DNA of 64,000 nucleotides, from positions 3,687 to 67,686 of the forward strand of contig JAKUCV010000195.1 of the NCBI GenBank assembly GCA_028386065.3. Direction: 5' to 3'. The stretch comes from Turnera subulata (taxonomy: Eukaryota; Streptophyta; Magnoliopsida; Malpighiales; Passifloraceae). A model generated the notes under the pieces. It searched no databases. It was given only the letters and a program-made list of their open reading frames with translations, and was not told the origin of the DNA. A program made the translations under genes and the position numbers. This document shows positions 22,495 to 32,156 of this stretch, piece by piece. Numbering within the stretch: the first letter of the stretch is position 1; every line of letters begins with the position of its first letter.

Positions 22495-22700
22495 ATTTCC
22501 CCCTTTTTGATAATGACAAACAAATAGGAGTATATGCCAAATTTATTAGTTCAAAATGAGGGATTAGTATGTGCCAAGTTTTATGAATTCATAAGTGAGG
22601 TTAATTCCCCCTATGTTTTTCAAACTATGATTCCCCCTAACTTGGTGCATATTATTTCTTTATGCATATACTTCTTCTTATCTTCCCCCTTTTGGCATTA
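22495..22700 (-). promoter_or_regulatory. Multiple polypurine tracts of Sirevirus B
   Basis: On the minus strand AAAAAGGGGGAAA lies directly before the 3' LTR (22497-22509). Further AGGGGGAA tracts lie at about 22605, 22632 and 22684, the last joined to TGCCAAAAGGGGGAAG. Repeated polypurine tracts are a known Sirevirus trait. Confidence 0.8.
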
Positions 22701-22770
22701 AAAAAAAGAAATAGCAATAGTAAACATTTTATTGAATTAAAAAGACATAAACATAACAAGAGATAAGAGT

Positions 22771-24094
22771 TTAGAAAGTTGGGCTTTCGCTCCCATCGTC
22801 ATTATCATCATCATCATCATCAGATTGTTGTACAGGGATGTTTTCCTCTTCTTCTTCATCTGCTCCTTCTTCACCATCACCTCCTTCTTGACCATCCTCA
22901 ACATCCATTGGAGTGAAGTCTTCGTCATCATCACCTTCATCTTCAAAATTGTAGCCATGAAGTGTGGTGTGATATGGTGGTGGATTGCAATTCACACGGG
23001 GCAAAGTAAGACCGAAGAGAGTGGCCTTGTCTTTGCACTTCCGTGTCAATCCTCTCTATTGCTCGGCCCATGCTTGTCATGCTTAATTGATGGCCGTGGA
23101 TGGAGTCAGCAATGGACTCAAGAGTGACTCCAGAGGTTCGGCGTCGAGAAGGGGCTGCACGGGAACTTTCTGCTTGGGCAGTCCCTGGAGCTTGCTCAGA
23201 AGTTTGGCCGGTCCTTGGTTCTTCCACAGATTTTCTGCTGCGAAATGTGGCATCACTTATTGTCCAAATTTTTGAGTGGGGAACCTGTGCTTCTACGCGA
23301 GCATTAACACCTACATTCAACAAAATTTGCACTACCACAAAGGCATATGGTAGGGGATGCTCAGGAAATGCGGGCGGATAGTCCGACATGTGCATAAGCA
23401 CAAATCATGCCCAATTAATTGGTGCATGGTGAATGATGGCATGAAGCACTTTCATATCTTCAATGGATCTGACTGTATGATTTCCGTCTCTTGGCTTGAT
23501 GACCCGGGTGAGAAGGTAGAATAGAACTCGGTACTCAGGGTTAATGGAATGGATGGTTGGCCTCCCGGAACTGTGTCGAACAAGGGTCGTGAAGCCAAGC
23601 TCATTTAGAAAGGGTGGTTCATGGGTTGTGGCCCAACGATCACCTCCATAGGATGCAATATCGTCTCCCTGAAAAGGCAAGCTAGCAAGCGTCCCGAATT
23701 CCTCCAACCTCATGTTGACGGATACTCCATTTACGTGAGCAGTCAGGTTATCACCATCTCGGCGGAGGGTGGAGTAGAAGGCTCGTACAAAGTCGGCACT
23801 GTATTGAAGGAGACTGCTGGTCACGAACGCCCATAATCCCGATGCTCGAAGAAGGGGCTCCAGCTGTGTGTACTTCTTCATGCTCAGATAAATCATCGGA
23901 AGATATCGAGGGGTTGCAATGGGGCGCTTGGAGAAGAGAGATATGAAGTTGTGAAGTTCAGCTCTGGAAGAGAACCAAATTGAGGTGCCTTCCACGGCAA
24001 ACTGAGGAGCTCAGCCTGAAGAGCCTCCTCTTTGCTTTGATGGTCTCTCCTTAGCGGGGAATTTGCCTTTGAAAGATTTCTTCCCACCTGCCAT
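22771..24094 (-). pseudogene. Third ORF in env position of Sirevirus B (plant-transposon-protein-like)
   Basis: Starts at ATG 24094 (MAGGKKSFKGKFPAKERP, basic), with an in-frame TGA soon after (SSG then APQF), an open stretch 23995-23405, another TGA at 23404-23402, and continuation in the same frame to about 22943. The middle has RPIATPRYLPMIYLSMKKY, FVRAFYSTLRRDG and VNGVSVNMRLEEFG, which resembles the domain annotated as 'putative plant transposon protein' found in the extra ORFs of many plant retrotransposons. A helical segment (ESIADSIHGHQLS...) follows. The adjoining frame (22771-23049) supplies a strongly acidic tail of D/E runs after a frameshift. No transmembrane segment is visible, so it is not a typical envelope protein. 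Function unknown. Confidence 0.65.
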
Positions 24095-24278
24095 ACTTGT
24101 GAAAAATGAGTAGGAGAATAGATTTTGAGAGGAAATGATGAATAAGGAACAGTAGAGAGCGTATAAAATGACAGAGGGAGGCATCATTTATATAGGGGAG
24201 CCAAAATAGAGTTGTTGTAGTCCTTAAGACAGGCTTCAGCGGCTAGATAACGGCTATATTTTTGAAATGTAACGGCTA

Positions 24279-24644
24279 AACATCGATGTCTTGGTCAAGC
24301 AACATCGATGTTTCATGCTATCCAACGATTATATTTTTTTAAAAGTGACGTCTGAACATTGATGTTCATTGGGGCAACATCGTTGTTTCTGTGCCTCTGG
24401 TCAGTTTGAAATGCCGCCAATCGAAACAACATCGATGGTGTAATATGTGAACATTGATGTTTAAAACTACTGGATGAAAAATTTAAAACTGTAATGACAG
24501 AACATCGATGTCTTACCTGGAAGCATCGATGTTTAAAACGACTGGGAAGGAAAATACTTACTGAACATTGATGTTTGATGTTCAGCCTCGGGTCCAGGTT
24601 TGTATAGGCAAAACATCGATGTTTCATGGAGCAACATCGATGTT
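24279..24644. repeat. Palindrome array, internal copy of Sirevirus B
   Basis: AACATCGATGTT or one-base variants start at 24279/24301, 24355/24376, 24428/24450, 24501/24522, 24564 (partner lost) and 24612/24633. Pair spacing is again 21-22 bp and the first pairs are 73-76 bp apart. The block lies between RNase H and the third ORF, in non-coding sequence. Confidence 0.9.
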
Positions 24645-24789
24645 TTATAGTCTCTGTATTCTTGTTCCGCCTATCTTTTTGCCTAAATGAGGGGTACCTG
24701 CAAAATAATTTTGAAAACAGTCCGACGCTCAAGTCAGTAAAGAATCAATACGATAAGATCATACAAAAATGTACAAATTAGATCAATGT

Positions 24790-25313
24790 TGAGTCAAGTA
24801 TTCCTAGTTCATTTCGAATTCGAAAAAAAAACTCTTTCTCTAAGGGTTTCATAAAAATATCGGCTAGTTAAAATTTTATGTCCACAAATTCAATAGCTAT
24901 ATCTCCCTTGAGAACATGATCTCTAATAAAGTGATGTCTAATGTCAATATGTTTAGTCTTTGAATGTAAGATTGGATTCTTAGTTAGTTTATGGCACTAG
25001 TATTGTCTCACCTACGCGGAATGTGATTGATGTTAAGACCATAATCCTCTAGTTGTTTTTTCATCCAAATGATTTGAGCACAACAACTACCAGCTACAAT
25101 GTATTCCGCCTCGGTGGTGGACAAGGCTACACTAGCTTGTTTCTTACTAAACCAAGAAACTAAGGAGCTGCCAAGTAAGTGACAGGTTCCACTAGTACTC
25201 TTACGATCTAGTTTGCATCCAGCAAAGTCTGAGTCGGAATAGCCTATGAGTTGAAGTTTAGAACCTTTAGGATACCATAGTCCAACATTGATTGTGCCTA
25301 TTAGGTATTTCAT
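24790..25313 (-). pseudogene. Sirevirus B RNase H
   Basis: The 25313-25008 frame reads KYLIGTINVGLWYPKGS, then YSDSDFAGCKLDRKSTSG, SWFSKKQASVALSTTEAEY and CAQIIWMKKQLEDYG, the standard Copia RNase H. After a TAA the remaining text to about 24800 still shows the SAIN...TKNPI, HSKTKHIDIRHHFIRDHV and LADIF phrases, with further stops. Confidence 0.88.
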
Positions 25314-25340
25314 AATTCTTTTAGTTGCCTTAAGATGAGA

Positions 25341-26168
25341 TTATTTAGGACATGATTGATACCTAGCACATAAACACACACTAAACATAATGTCTGGCCT
25401 ACTTGCAGTTAAGTAAAGAAGGGATCCGATCATACCTCGATACTTTTTTATCTCAACTTCCTTACCTTTCTCATCCTTGTCTAGATGTTCGGAAGTGCTC
25501 ATTGGTGTGGCCATTTCCTTTGATCCGTCCATTTCAAAGCGCTTAAGCAATTCTTTGGAATTCTTTGATTGTGAGATGAATGTGCCTTCCTTCATTTGTT
25601 TAACTTGCAGGCCCAAAAAGAAGGTCAATTCTCCCATCATGGACATCTCAAATTCGCTGGTCATCATAGCAGAGAATTCCTTGCACAAGGATATGTTAGT
25701 AGCACCGAAAATGATGTCATCTATATAGATTTGTACTAAGAGGATGTTATTATTTTTACTTTTAATGAAGAGTGTAGTATCAACCTTCCCCCTTTTGAAC
25801 CCATTGTCCAAAATAAATTTGCTCAAACGTTCATACCAAGCTCGGGGGGCTTGCTTAAGACCGTAGAGTACTTTCATAAGTTTGAAGACATGATTAGGAA
25901 ATGCATGATCTTCAAATCCTGGAGGTTGATCAACATACACTTCTTCTTGAATGAAGCCATTTAGAAATGCACTTTTAACATCCATTTGGTACAATTTAAA
26001 ATTCATTGATGATGCAAATGCAAGCAATAAGCGAATAGCCTCTAAGCGTGCAACAGGTGCATATGTTTCTTCAAAATCAATTCCTTCTTCTTGATTGTAA
26101 CCTTTAGCTACTAACCTAGCTTTGTTTCTAGTTATTATGCCATTTCCTTCTAGTTTATTTCTAAACAC
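25341..26168 (-). pseudogene. Sirevirus B reverse transcriptase
   Basis: The 275-codon open frame covers almost the whole domain: [56 protein letters not shown], the catalytic YIDDIIFGA, and [28 protein letters not shown] and FPNHVFKL mark the SIRE lineage. The start here is internal to the polyprotein, and the break upstream is a stop or shift. The domain itself looks intact. Confidence 0.93.
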
Positions 26169-26450
26169 CCATTTCGTGCCAATTATGAATGATCAACGGG
26201 CCTTGGAACCAATTCCCAAACATCATTTCGTTTGAATTGGTTTAGCTCTTCTTGCATAGCCAAGGTCCAATGCTCATCGTTAATTGCTTCGAAAATGGTT
26301 GTAGGCTCAATTTGTCAAACAAATGCCATATGACCTACAGTGTTTCTAAGGGAATTTCGAGTACTTACCCCGCGGTTGATATCACCAATTACCGTGTCAA
26401 GAGGGTGGCCTTTGGACTCTCGCCATTCTCTTGGTAATTCTTGGTTGACA

Positions 26451-26768
26451 TCAACCCGTTGTGTCTTGTGTGTTCTCCTCCGGGTTTGCAATTCCTTGTT
26501 GTGAATTTGATTCTGCATGGGTGTTTCCCTCTTTTGGTAAGTTGTTTTCCTCTTCTTCTTCCTTGTCGTCCAATGTCATCCTCTCAAGTGTACCTACAAG
26601 ATCATCACAAAAATCTTTTCTCGCCAAGCGAGCATCATTTTCTGCAAACACAACATGAGGAGACTCTTCAATACTTAAGGTACGTTTGTTGAAGACTCTA
26701 TACGCTTTGCTGTGCAATGAATAACCGAGAAAGATGCCTTCATCAGCTTTTACATCAAATTTTCCCAA
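26451..26768 (-). pseudogene. Sirevirus B integrase C-terminus and linker
   Basis: Reads GKFDVKADEGIFLGYSLHSKAYRVFNKRTL, the post-core integrase region, followed by an acidic Glu-rich linker to reverse transcriptase. It is in a separate open segment because of stops near 26888 and 26450. Confidence 0.85.
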
Positions 26769-26890
26769 TTTGTCTTTCCCATTATTATGAACAAAACATT
26801 TGCATCCAAAACTCGAAAATGGGAAATGATAGGCTTCCTTCCCTTGTACAATTCATAAGGTGTTTTCATGAGTATTGGCCTAGTGATTGC

Positions 26891-27913
26891 TCAGTTTAAC
26901 ACATAGCAAGCCGTACTCACCGCGTCAGCCCAGAAATACTTAGGAATTTTAGCCTCATTGAGCATTGTTCTTGCCATTTCCTCAAGACACCGATTTTTGC
27001 GTTCTACAACGCCATTTTGTTGTGGAGTCTGAGGGGCTGAGAAATTATGCTCAATGCCATGTTTATCACAAAAGATTGAAAATTGATTGTTTTCAAATTC
27101 ACCTCCATGATCACTTCCAATGCAAGTAATTGAACAATCTTTTTCATTTTGGACTTTCTTAAGAAAACTCTTGAAAACATTAAATGCTTCACTTTTATGG
27201 GTAAGAAATAAAGTCCAAGTGTATCTAGTATAATCATCAACAATTACATATGCATAGTAGTTGCCTCTAAAGCTTTTGATTTGTGAGGGACCAAAGAGAT
27301 CCATGTGCAAGAGTTGAAAAGGTCTAGATGTTGAGACAACGTTTTTGGAATTGAATGGAGCTCGCACTTGCTTCCCCTTTTGACATGCATCACATATAGA
27401 ATCCTTCTTAAACTTAATCTTTGGAATACCAACTACCAAGTCTTGAGTTACCAATTTGCTTAATATCTTCATATTAATGTGGGCTAATCTACGATGCCAT
27501 AACCACATACCATCTTCTTTGCTCATTAAACATTTTGAAAAGTTTGATGAAGACTCTTCTAAGTTGACCATATAAATATTGTCAATTCTGTCACCATGTA
27601 GAATGATCTTATTGTCACTTAGACGTTCTACCGTGCAAGACTTGGAATCAAAAATCACACGATTTCCCTTGTCACATAATTGACTTATGCTTAAGAGATT
27701 ATGATTAAGACCTTTAACAAGTAGGACATTATCAATGGAGGAAGATTCATCTTTACTAACCGAGCCAATGCCGATGATCTTTCCTTTGTTGCTATCTCCA
27801 AAAACAACGTTTTCTCCATTTAATGGTTTAATTTGCAAGAATTTGGATGCTTCTCCGGTCATGTGCTTGGAGCATCCGCTATCAAGGTACCAAAGTACAC
27901 TTGATGCCTTCAA
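26891..27913 (-). pseudogene. Sirevirus B protease and integrase
   Basis: 340 codons: protease active site WYLDSGCSKHMTG near residues 8-20, then LLSISQLCDKG, the integrase HHCC finger (WHRRLAHIN...CDACQKGK), and the DDE core with Asp in LHMDLFGP, Asp in GSDHGGEF and Glu in NGVVERKNR. The frame ends at a TGA after ACYVLN, which looks like a CGA to TGA change. All catalytic residues are retained. Confidence 0.93.
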
Positions 27914-27932
27914 GCATACCTACAAAAACAAA

Positions 27933-28508
27933 TCAATGAGTTTTCGGTACCCAAACTTTTTTGGGTCCCTGAAAGTTAAATGCATAACGGTAATGAGCTT
28001 CTTCTTGTGCCCAATGCCTATGCCTAGTGAAGCAAACATGAGCAATATGTCCTAACCTGTAACAATAATGGCAAATAACATTTGGATTATGCATCCTTCT
28101 AGGTTGATAATAGTTACTATATTGCCTATACTTGTGCATTTTACTAACCTTGTTTTCCTTAGGTTGAACCTTAGGTTTCCTAGGTTTAGTCTCATTGTCC
28201 TTCTTTTTATGTTCATTCTTGAAGCCTAGTCCATGCTTATGTGATTGCAAGTTACCTAAGATAGAATTTAGGTTCTTTTGAGGGGTGTAAAATTTCTTTA
28301 GGGTAGTTTCAAGTTCATTAACTTGTTCCTTTAATGACTTACATGATGAACACTCCCTAGCTTTTGTTTCAAGTTGTTCAACTTGTTCCTTTAGTGAATT
28401 ACGTGATGAACACTCCGTAGTTGAATTTTCTGGTTTGTTGGCACTCTTCTTCCAGTAGAATTTATTCTCTTCCTTGAGCTTTTCACTTTCATTTGACATC
28501 TTCTCCAT
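27933..28508 (-). pseudogene. Sirevirus B gag C-terminal part: coiled coil and second zinc knuckle
   Basis: Residues 1-90 are a charged helical stretch with repeated LKEQVEQLET/LKEQVNELET units, likely a coiled coil. The second zinc knuckle CHYCYRLGHIAHVC follows, then GPKKVWVPKT, the conserved end of Sirevirus gag before protease. Confidence 0.87.
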
Positions 28509-28569
28509 ATCATTTTCTAGAGTTATAAGTTGTTTCTTTAAGTCCTTATTAATTCTAGAAGCAGAAATA

Positions 28570-28880
28570 AATTCACTATAAAGCTCATCAAAGGCATTTT
28601 ACAATTCTTCGTGTGTAAAATCTTCATTTAGAGAAGTGGTACTTACCTCTTCTAGTTCTTCTTCCTTTGCCATGAGACATAGGTTGGCCGTCTCTTCTTC
28701 ATCACTATCGGATGATTCATCGCCGGAATCGCCTCCCCAAGAAATGTATGCCCTTTGCTTCTTGTAGGGCTTCTTTTCTTTTCCCTCCTTTGCCTTGGGG
28801 CACTTGGGCTTGATGTGCCCAACCTCTCCACACCCATAACACTTGGGTGGACCGGACTTCTTCCTTCCTTTCCTTTCAAA
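28570..28880 (-). pseudogene. Sirevirus B gag first zinc knuckle and acidic region
   Basis: After the TAA at 28880-28878 the same polyprotein continues with a basic segment, a CCHC knuckle (CYGCGEVGHIKPKC), and the acidic Ser/Asp/Glu stretch leading to NLCLMAKEEELEE, a Sirevirus signature. It is broken by the entry stop and by another near 28600. Confidence 0.8.
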
Positions 28881-29687
28881 TTATTTCTTCATGAATTTGT
28901 AGAATTTACGGATGACAAGTCCGAGTTCTTGATCGTCATCACTAGAGTCCAATTCAGTGAGCTCTTGCGTCTTGGAGGTGGAAGCTTTGAGAGCTATGTC
29001 CTTCTTCTTCGGTTCCTGCAAAGAGGGTTTAAGAATAGTAGTTTCATAGGTTAGAAGGTTACCTCTAAGACCGTCAGTGGTTGTGTTCGTTGTCCCGATG
29101 TTTTCATAGAATGCGTCGGCTTTAGAGCGCCATTCGGGAGTGAGGCATCTAAGGACTTTTCTGACCAAGTCCTTGTCGGAGTAGACCTTCTTGAGAGCAT
29201 GAAGGTTGTTTACTATTTTGGAGAATCGATCGAACATCTCCTCAATCCTCTCATTCTCCTTCATGCGAAAGAGTTCGTACTCTGCAGCAAGGGAGTCGAT
29301 TTTGGCCTCTCGAACTTGATCGGTTCCTTCGTAGGTGATCTCCAGCTTATCCCACATTTCTTTTGCGGTTGTGCAGCAAGATATTTTCCGATAATCATCG
29401 GGGTTGACTGCACAATATAGCATGTTGATTGATTTGGCGTTGTTTTCAACCATCGTAATGTCTGCAGCGTCATACTCCGCCTCCGTCTTTGTCACTGTGG
29501 TTTCACCAACTTTCTTCGTCGGAATTTGCTCCCCGATCTTCATGATTTGCCAAAGAGCATAGTTGTTGGCTTGGAGGAAGATTCTCATCCTCTCCTTCCA
29601 GTAGCTATAGTTGGTGCCATCAAAGAGCGGTGGACGAGTGGTTGATTGTCCTTCGAAGAGTCCTACATAATTACTTGAAGAAGCCAT
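28881..29687 (-). CDS. Sirevirus B gag (capsid), 268 codons
   Basis: Starts at ATG 29687, 41 bases inside the primer-binding site. Reads ARPPLFDG-like opening (RPPLFDGTNYSYWKERMRIFL), the capsid core (EMWDKLEITYEGTDQVREAKIDSL), FSKIVNNLHAL and VRKVLRCLTPEW, the classic Copia capsid. It ends KFYKFMKK at a TAA, shortly before the first zinc knuckle. It could still be translated as a truncated capsid; whether it is expressed is unknown. Confidence 0.88.
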   Translation of the reverse strand: MASSSNYVGLFEGQSTTRPPLFDGTNYSYWKERMRIFLQANNYALWQIMKIGEQIPTKKVGETTVTKTEAEYDAADITMVENNAKSINMLYCAVNPDDYRKISCCTTAKEMWDKLEITYEGTDQVREAKIDSLAAEYELFRMKENERIEEMFDRFSKIVNNLHALKKVYSDKDLVRKVLRCLTPEWRSKADAFYENIGTTNTTTDGLRGNLLTYETTILKPSLQEPKKKDIALKASTSKTQELTELDSSDDDQELGLVIRKFYKFMKK

Positions 29688-29727
29688 GGAAAGTTTCTCT
29701 CAAACGGTTAAGTCTTTCAGAGAGTTA

Positions 29728-29740
29728 GGCTCGGCTACCA
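29728..29740 (-). promoter_or_regulatory. Primer-binding site of Sirevirus B
   Basis: TGGTAGCCGAGCC on the minus strand, two bases inside the 5' LTR, resembling the complement of initiator tRNA-Met. Confidence 0.8.
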
Positions 29741-29742
29741 AT

Positions 29743-31201
29743 TGTTAGAATAGGTGCCCTACGCTAGAGGGGGTGAATAGCGTTTTCCGGACGAAACTAA
29801 AAATTTTCAGGAAATAAATGCGGAATTGAAAGAATAAGGACACACCAAAATTTATACTGGTTCACACACACAACTTGTGTTGCTAATCTAGTCCTCCGAG
29901 AGACTCTCTCGAAGAATTCACTATCTAAGTGAAGCTTCCGGGTGCTTAACAAACCGTTTACAAACCTAGAACTCGAGTCACACGAAGCTCTACTCACTTG
30001 CTTGAAGATACCTCACTTCAAGACTTCTCTCACAGAAAGAAAGACACTCTTCCTATGAATTTATCACAAGGGAACAATCCTCCCTTAGGGTGTATGAAAA
30101 CACTTAAAATCACTCAAAGCAAGACTTTCTCAAAGAGTGAATATAAGTAACAAGTAAAGCTTTATAAAGGCAACTCTTAATTCTCAAGAATATTGGCTCA
30201 TCAAATTGTGTATGAATGAATAACAATGAATGCTTAAAATGTAGAGAGTTGATACATTTAAACAGAGGTGCAATAACTCTATTTATATGTCTCAAAACAT
30301 GTATGACCATTGTGGAATCAATCCAAAATACCTTTTGACAAAACAGCATGGGGAGTTGAAAAAGGTGTCTGCTCACAACGGCACAACATCGATGTTTGGA
30401 AATAGAACATCGATGTTTTAGCCAGTAAATTTGAATTATTGGACTAACGGTCACAAGAACATTGATGTTTACAAAGTGAACATCGATGTTTTGACAACAA
30501 ATATGAATTATTGAGTCCAACGGTCACTAAAACATCAATGTTTGCCAATGGAACATCGATGTTTTGGAACACTGCCAAAACGGATTAAAGATGAGCATCA
30601 TGAGAACATCGATGTCTGAATGTAGAACATCGATGTTTTGGAACACTGCCAAAATAGATTAAAGATGAGCATTATGAGAAGATCGATGTATACCATTTGG
30701 ACATCGATGTTCTGAGACTCTGCCAAAGTTCTAAAGGAAAACAATTGAAGGAACATCAATGTCTTAAAGTTGAACATCGATGCTTTGATGCTGAAAAAAT
30801 TTTTAAGTGCAACGGTCATAAGAACATCGATGTTTAGGAAGCCAACATCGATGTTCAGAGCTACTGCCTCTTTTCGAAAAATTGTGTGAAGGCAAGAACA
30901 TCGATGTTGGAAACTTTGAACATCGATGTTCAATGCTCAAAAAAAGATTTTTATGATTGAAGCAAAGTTATTTGATGCATGAGTAAAATTGATTTTGTTT
31001 TGAGCTAATGTCTTAGAAGAATTAAGTATTTAACCTTTGTACAATTTTGAGTTCCTAACACTTATTGCTTGTTACATCAATTCTTGTGCTCTTTGCTCCT
31101 TGATTGATTTCTTTTTGCTTCAAGATTGTCATCAATTGAGTCATGGTTGGTTTGTAAATATCAAAACCCTGAAATGAGACAAGGAAGCATGAGTTCTAAC
31201 A
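29743..31201 (-). repeat. 5' LTR of Sirevirus B
   Basis: 1459 bp, TGTTAGAA...TTCTAACA. Pairs with 21034-22494. Contains the second LTR copy of the palindrome array at 30385-30930. Confidence 0.95.
30385..30930. repeat. Phased palindrome array, 5' LTR copy
   Basis: Sites start at 30385/30406, 30458/30479, 30531/30552, 30605/30626, 30679/30700, 30752/30773, 30823/30844 and 30897/30919. The spacing is the same as in the other LTR. The sites that have lost the central CpG differ between the two LTRs (for example 30458 vs 21751, and 21772 vs 30479). Confidence 0.95.
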
Positions 31202-31809
31202 ATCACCGTCAGCCACAGCCATCGCCATGTATAGGTAGAGAACTATGCATGCACCGTCAACTCAGCTACTCTTTCCATTGCAGGACTACCTCTTGCCTCA
31301 CACCTCACCACCATGCTTTCAATTGAAAAGGGTTAGAGAGTGAGTCCAATGCTTTCAATTGAAGACAGTTAGAAAAAGAGTAAATCGGAAGGGATTAGGT
31401 TTGGGAATTGAAAATCCTTGAGCAATTAGGCTTTGAGAATTTGGGTGTTTTTTTCTTTTGGGGACTTCAAAGGAATCGTAGTTATTAGGGATTTTGGGTA
31501 TTCTTTTTTTCTTTTGGTTTTTTTTTCTCTTTCTTAAACGTGTGCGTTTAATTTAGGAGAGAGAGGAGAGGGGAGGGTGGGGGTTTGTTAAAAAAAAAAA
31601 AGGACCGATTGGTTTTCAGTTTGACCAGAATTTGCTCAACAGTGTTCGAACCAAACCAATTCTACAATTCGGTCTTAATCAAACCAAACCAAAATATTTA
31701 TTTTGGTTCGGTCACTGACCGAATTGTATGTAATCCGGTTCGAACACCGATTAATTCGGTCAGCTCGGGTTGGCTGCTCACCCCTACTCTTAGCCACTTT
31801 GAACCTATA

Positions 31810-32156
31810 AATGGTAGCGAAGCCACGTTCTCTGTACATAGATTAACCTCCAAGAGATAAAGATCAAGGCCTTAGAGGGTCACAACATCAAGAAAGTTCC
31901 TTATCTTTTGAGGTGTGAAGTTTGGCCATTGGAAGTTTTTGTGTTGAAGATTTCTGTAGAGTGTCAAGAACTAGAGAAGTGCCTTGCTATGCAAAATTCC
32001 TACTGGAGACCAACCAAAAATATGTTGAAGTTCTGGTCAGTAGAGGAAGTGAATGAAGCCAAGCCAAATTCTAAAGTTGCGAACCTCCTTCGATTTGGCA
32101 TCAATGAAGCCAAATTGGAAAGAGCACAGTCTTGTACAACAATCTATGAGTTTTAG
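31810..32156 (+). pseudogene. Sirevirus A gag remnant
   Basis: The primer-binding site TGGTAGCGAAGC (31812-31823) is followed by a leader and a frame matching the start of Sirevirus gag. The position equivalent to the initiator in Sirevirus C (48453) reads AAG here (31866-31868). The open part 31908-32156 reads ...LKFWSVEEVNEAKPNSKVANLLRFG before a TAG. A TTTGGC-N9-GCCAAA dyad lies in it at 32094-32114. Confidence 0.7.

Larger units (their letters stand above)
21034..31201 (-). mobile_element. Sirevirus (B), full-length structure, minus strand
   Basis: LTRs 29743-31201 (5') and 21034-22494 (3') both begin TGTTAGAA and end TTCTAACA on the minus strand. The exact 5-bp duplication ATCAC flanks the element (21029-21033 and 31202-31206). 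The order is primer-binding site, gag, protease, integrase, reverse transcriptase, RNase H, an additional 3' ORF, a polypurine cluster and the 3' LTR. YIDD in reverse transcriptase and the DDE residues of integrase are present, but several stops interrupt gag-pol. By nesting it is the youngest insertion in this region. Confidence 0.95.
20335..31786. mobile_element. Non-autonomous hAT element (copy 1), split by a Sirevirus
   Basis: Terminal inverted repeats TAGGGGAGAGTA / (reverse) TAGGGGTGAGCA are flanked by 8-bp duplications CTCTTAGG (20327-20334) and CTCTTAGC (31787-31794), 7 of 8 identical. Subterminal regions are packed with GACCGAA/TTCGGTC motifs, typical of hAT transposase-binding repeats. 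Without the Sirevirus at 21034-31201 and its duplication, the element is about 1.28 kb and has no transposase. The member at 55846-57112 is of the same size and family. Confidence 0.87.
18530..31809 (+). repeat. 5' LTR of Sirevirus A, split by nested insertions
   Basis: LTR sequence occupies 18530-20334 and 31795-31809, about 1820 bp after removing the hAT insertion and one 8-bp target copy. It matches 38742-40612 closely but lacks about 60 bp near 18690 that the other LTR has. It starts TATTGGCC where the partner has TGTTGGCC. A CGATTTGGC/GCCAAATCG dyad lies near its end (20254-20280). Confidence 0.85.
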
